From Cytophagaceae bacterium (lineage in GTDB: Bacteria; Bacteroidota; Bacteroidia; Cytophagales; Spirosomataceae): a DNA stretch of 7,240 nucleotides. A program made the position numbers and the translations under genes. Numbering within the stretch: the stretch's first letter is position 1; each line of letters starts with the position of its first letter. The stretch spans positions 1 through 7,240 of the forward strand of contig CANIYB010000119.1 in NCBI GenBank assembly GCA_947471105.1, in the 5' to 3' direction. The notes beneath the pieces are model-generated. The model had not been told where the DNA came from. It saw only the letters and a program-made list of their open reading frames with translations, and did not search any database. This document shows positions 6,895 to 7,240 of the stretch, in pieces.

Positions 6895-7240
6895 ATGAAG
6901 ACAAAGAAAATAATTTTATGGCTGTTGGTGGGTAGCTTTTTACCTATCAGCTTGTTGGCTCAAACGCCCATCGATAAGCAGAAAGAATCTCGTGAGACTC
7001 AAATTCAATTACGAAAACTTTCCAAAGAAGGAAGTGTTGAGGATGGAAAAAAACTTAAGAATTTAGCTTTACAAGCCAAGGGTGCATATGATCCAACTCA
7101 GGCTACAGAAGCTTATTTGGATTATTTAAAACGCCAAAAAGATGGATTAGCGGAATTGAAAACGTTTCTTTCGAATGACTTACCTCCGGCGATTCAGATA
7201 CGAGTGGTTGATTTAATCATTCAAAAGGAAGTAAACCCAA
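6895..7240 (+). CDS. Secreted protein of unknown function, N-terminal fragment
   Basis: An open frame begins at ATG 6895 and runs off the window end, giving 115 complete codons with no stop. The N-terminus MKTKKIILWLLVG...SLLAQ is a good Sec signal peptide: Lys-rich start, hydrophobic core about 6-21, and probable cleavage between Ala22 and Gln23. The mature part is rich in Lys, Gln, Leu and Ala and looks mostly alpha-helical, with helix-turn-helix spacing that could be HEAT- or TPR-like (about 30-115). A purine-rich GAAGAAA lies just before the start. It follows the Gfo/Idh gene by 11 nt, so the two are probably co-transcribed and work in the same compartment. In Bacteroidota such genes sometimes encode large proteins with a helical N-terminus and a C-terminal DUF1080 (3-keto-disaccharide hydrolase) domain; the domain-bearing part, if any, is outside the window, so this is a guess. 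I do not recognise the family with confidence. Confidence 0.8.
   Translation, partial: MKTKKIILWLLVGSFLPISLLAQTPIDKQKESRETQIQLRKLSKEGSVEDGKKLKNLALQAKGAYDPTQATEAYLDYLKRQKDGLAELKTFLSNDLPPAIQIRVVDLIIQKEVNP

Noticed and set aside
6716..6904. Antisense open frame covering the end of the Gfo/Idh gene and the next junction
   Set aside because: It conflicts with two + strand genes and shows no protein-like motif.
1..7240. CRISPR arrays, tRNA or rRNA genes, insertion sequences, long repeats
   Set aside because: I saw no repeat-spacer pattern, RNA-gene sequence, transposase coding or terminal inverted repeats; nearly all bases are accounted for by metabolic genes.

Overview
The window looks like a chromosomal fragment from a Bacteroidota bacterium, most likely in the Cytophagales range. 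This is inferred from protein style (Tat-targeted Gfo/Idh/MocA oxidoreductase, FGGY kinase with an N-terminal DIGKTN motif), from A/T-rich start regions without convincing Shine-Dalgarno sequences, and from moderate base composition with no phage or transposon signal. All genes are on the + strand.

Region 1 (1-5506) is a very compact six-gene operon, truncated at its 5' end. In order it holds: the C-terminal end of a bifunctional L-rhamnulose-1-phosphate aldolase/short-chain dehydrogenase (RhaD-ADH, also called RhaEW type), an L-rhamnose isomerase of the 420-residue RhaI type, an FGGY rhamnulokinase-like kinase, and lutA, lutB and lutC for L-lactate oxidation. Gene junctions are +2, +1, +1, -8 and 0 nt. 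Read as a pathway: L-rhamnose -> L-rhamnulose -> L-rhamnulose-1-phosphate -> dihydroxyacetone phosphate + L-lactaldehyde -> L-lactate -> pyruvate. The operon would thus convert both halves of rhamnose into central metabolites, with LutABC clearing the lactate made by the fused dehydrogenase. This is the main biological story of the window. The individual families are known; the notable point is the unbroken physical linkage.

Region 2 (5507-5626) is a 120-nt A/T-rich gap, the only real intergenic space. It holds a weak terminator-like hairpin with T-tracts, and no promoter I could identify with confidence.

Region 3 (5627-7240) starts a second, probably separate unit: a complete Gfo/Idh/MocA-family oxidoreductase with a twin-arginine signal, followed after 11 nt by the start of a gene for a Sec-secreted, mostly helical protein that runs off the end. 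Both products are predicted to leave the cytoplasm, which points to periplasmic carbohydrate processing. The substrate cannot be read from the sequence.

I found no RNA genes, CRISPR arrays, insertion sequences or obvious pseudogenes. I did not find a convincingly new system; the best candidates for follow-up are the rhamnose-to-pyruvate linkage and the exported oxidoreductase pair.
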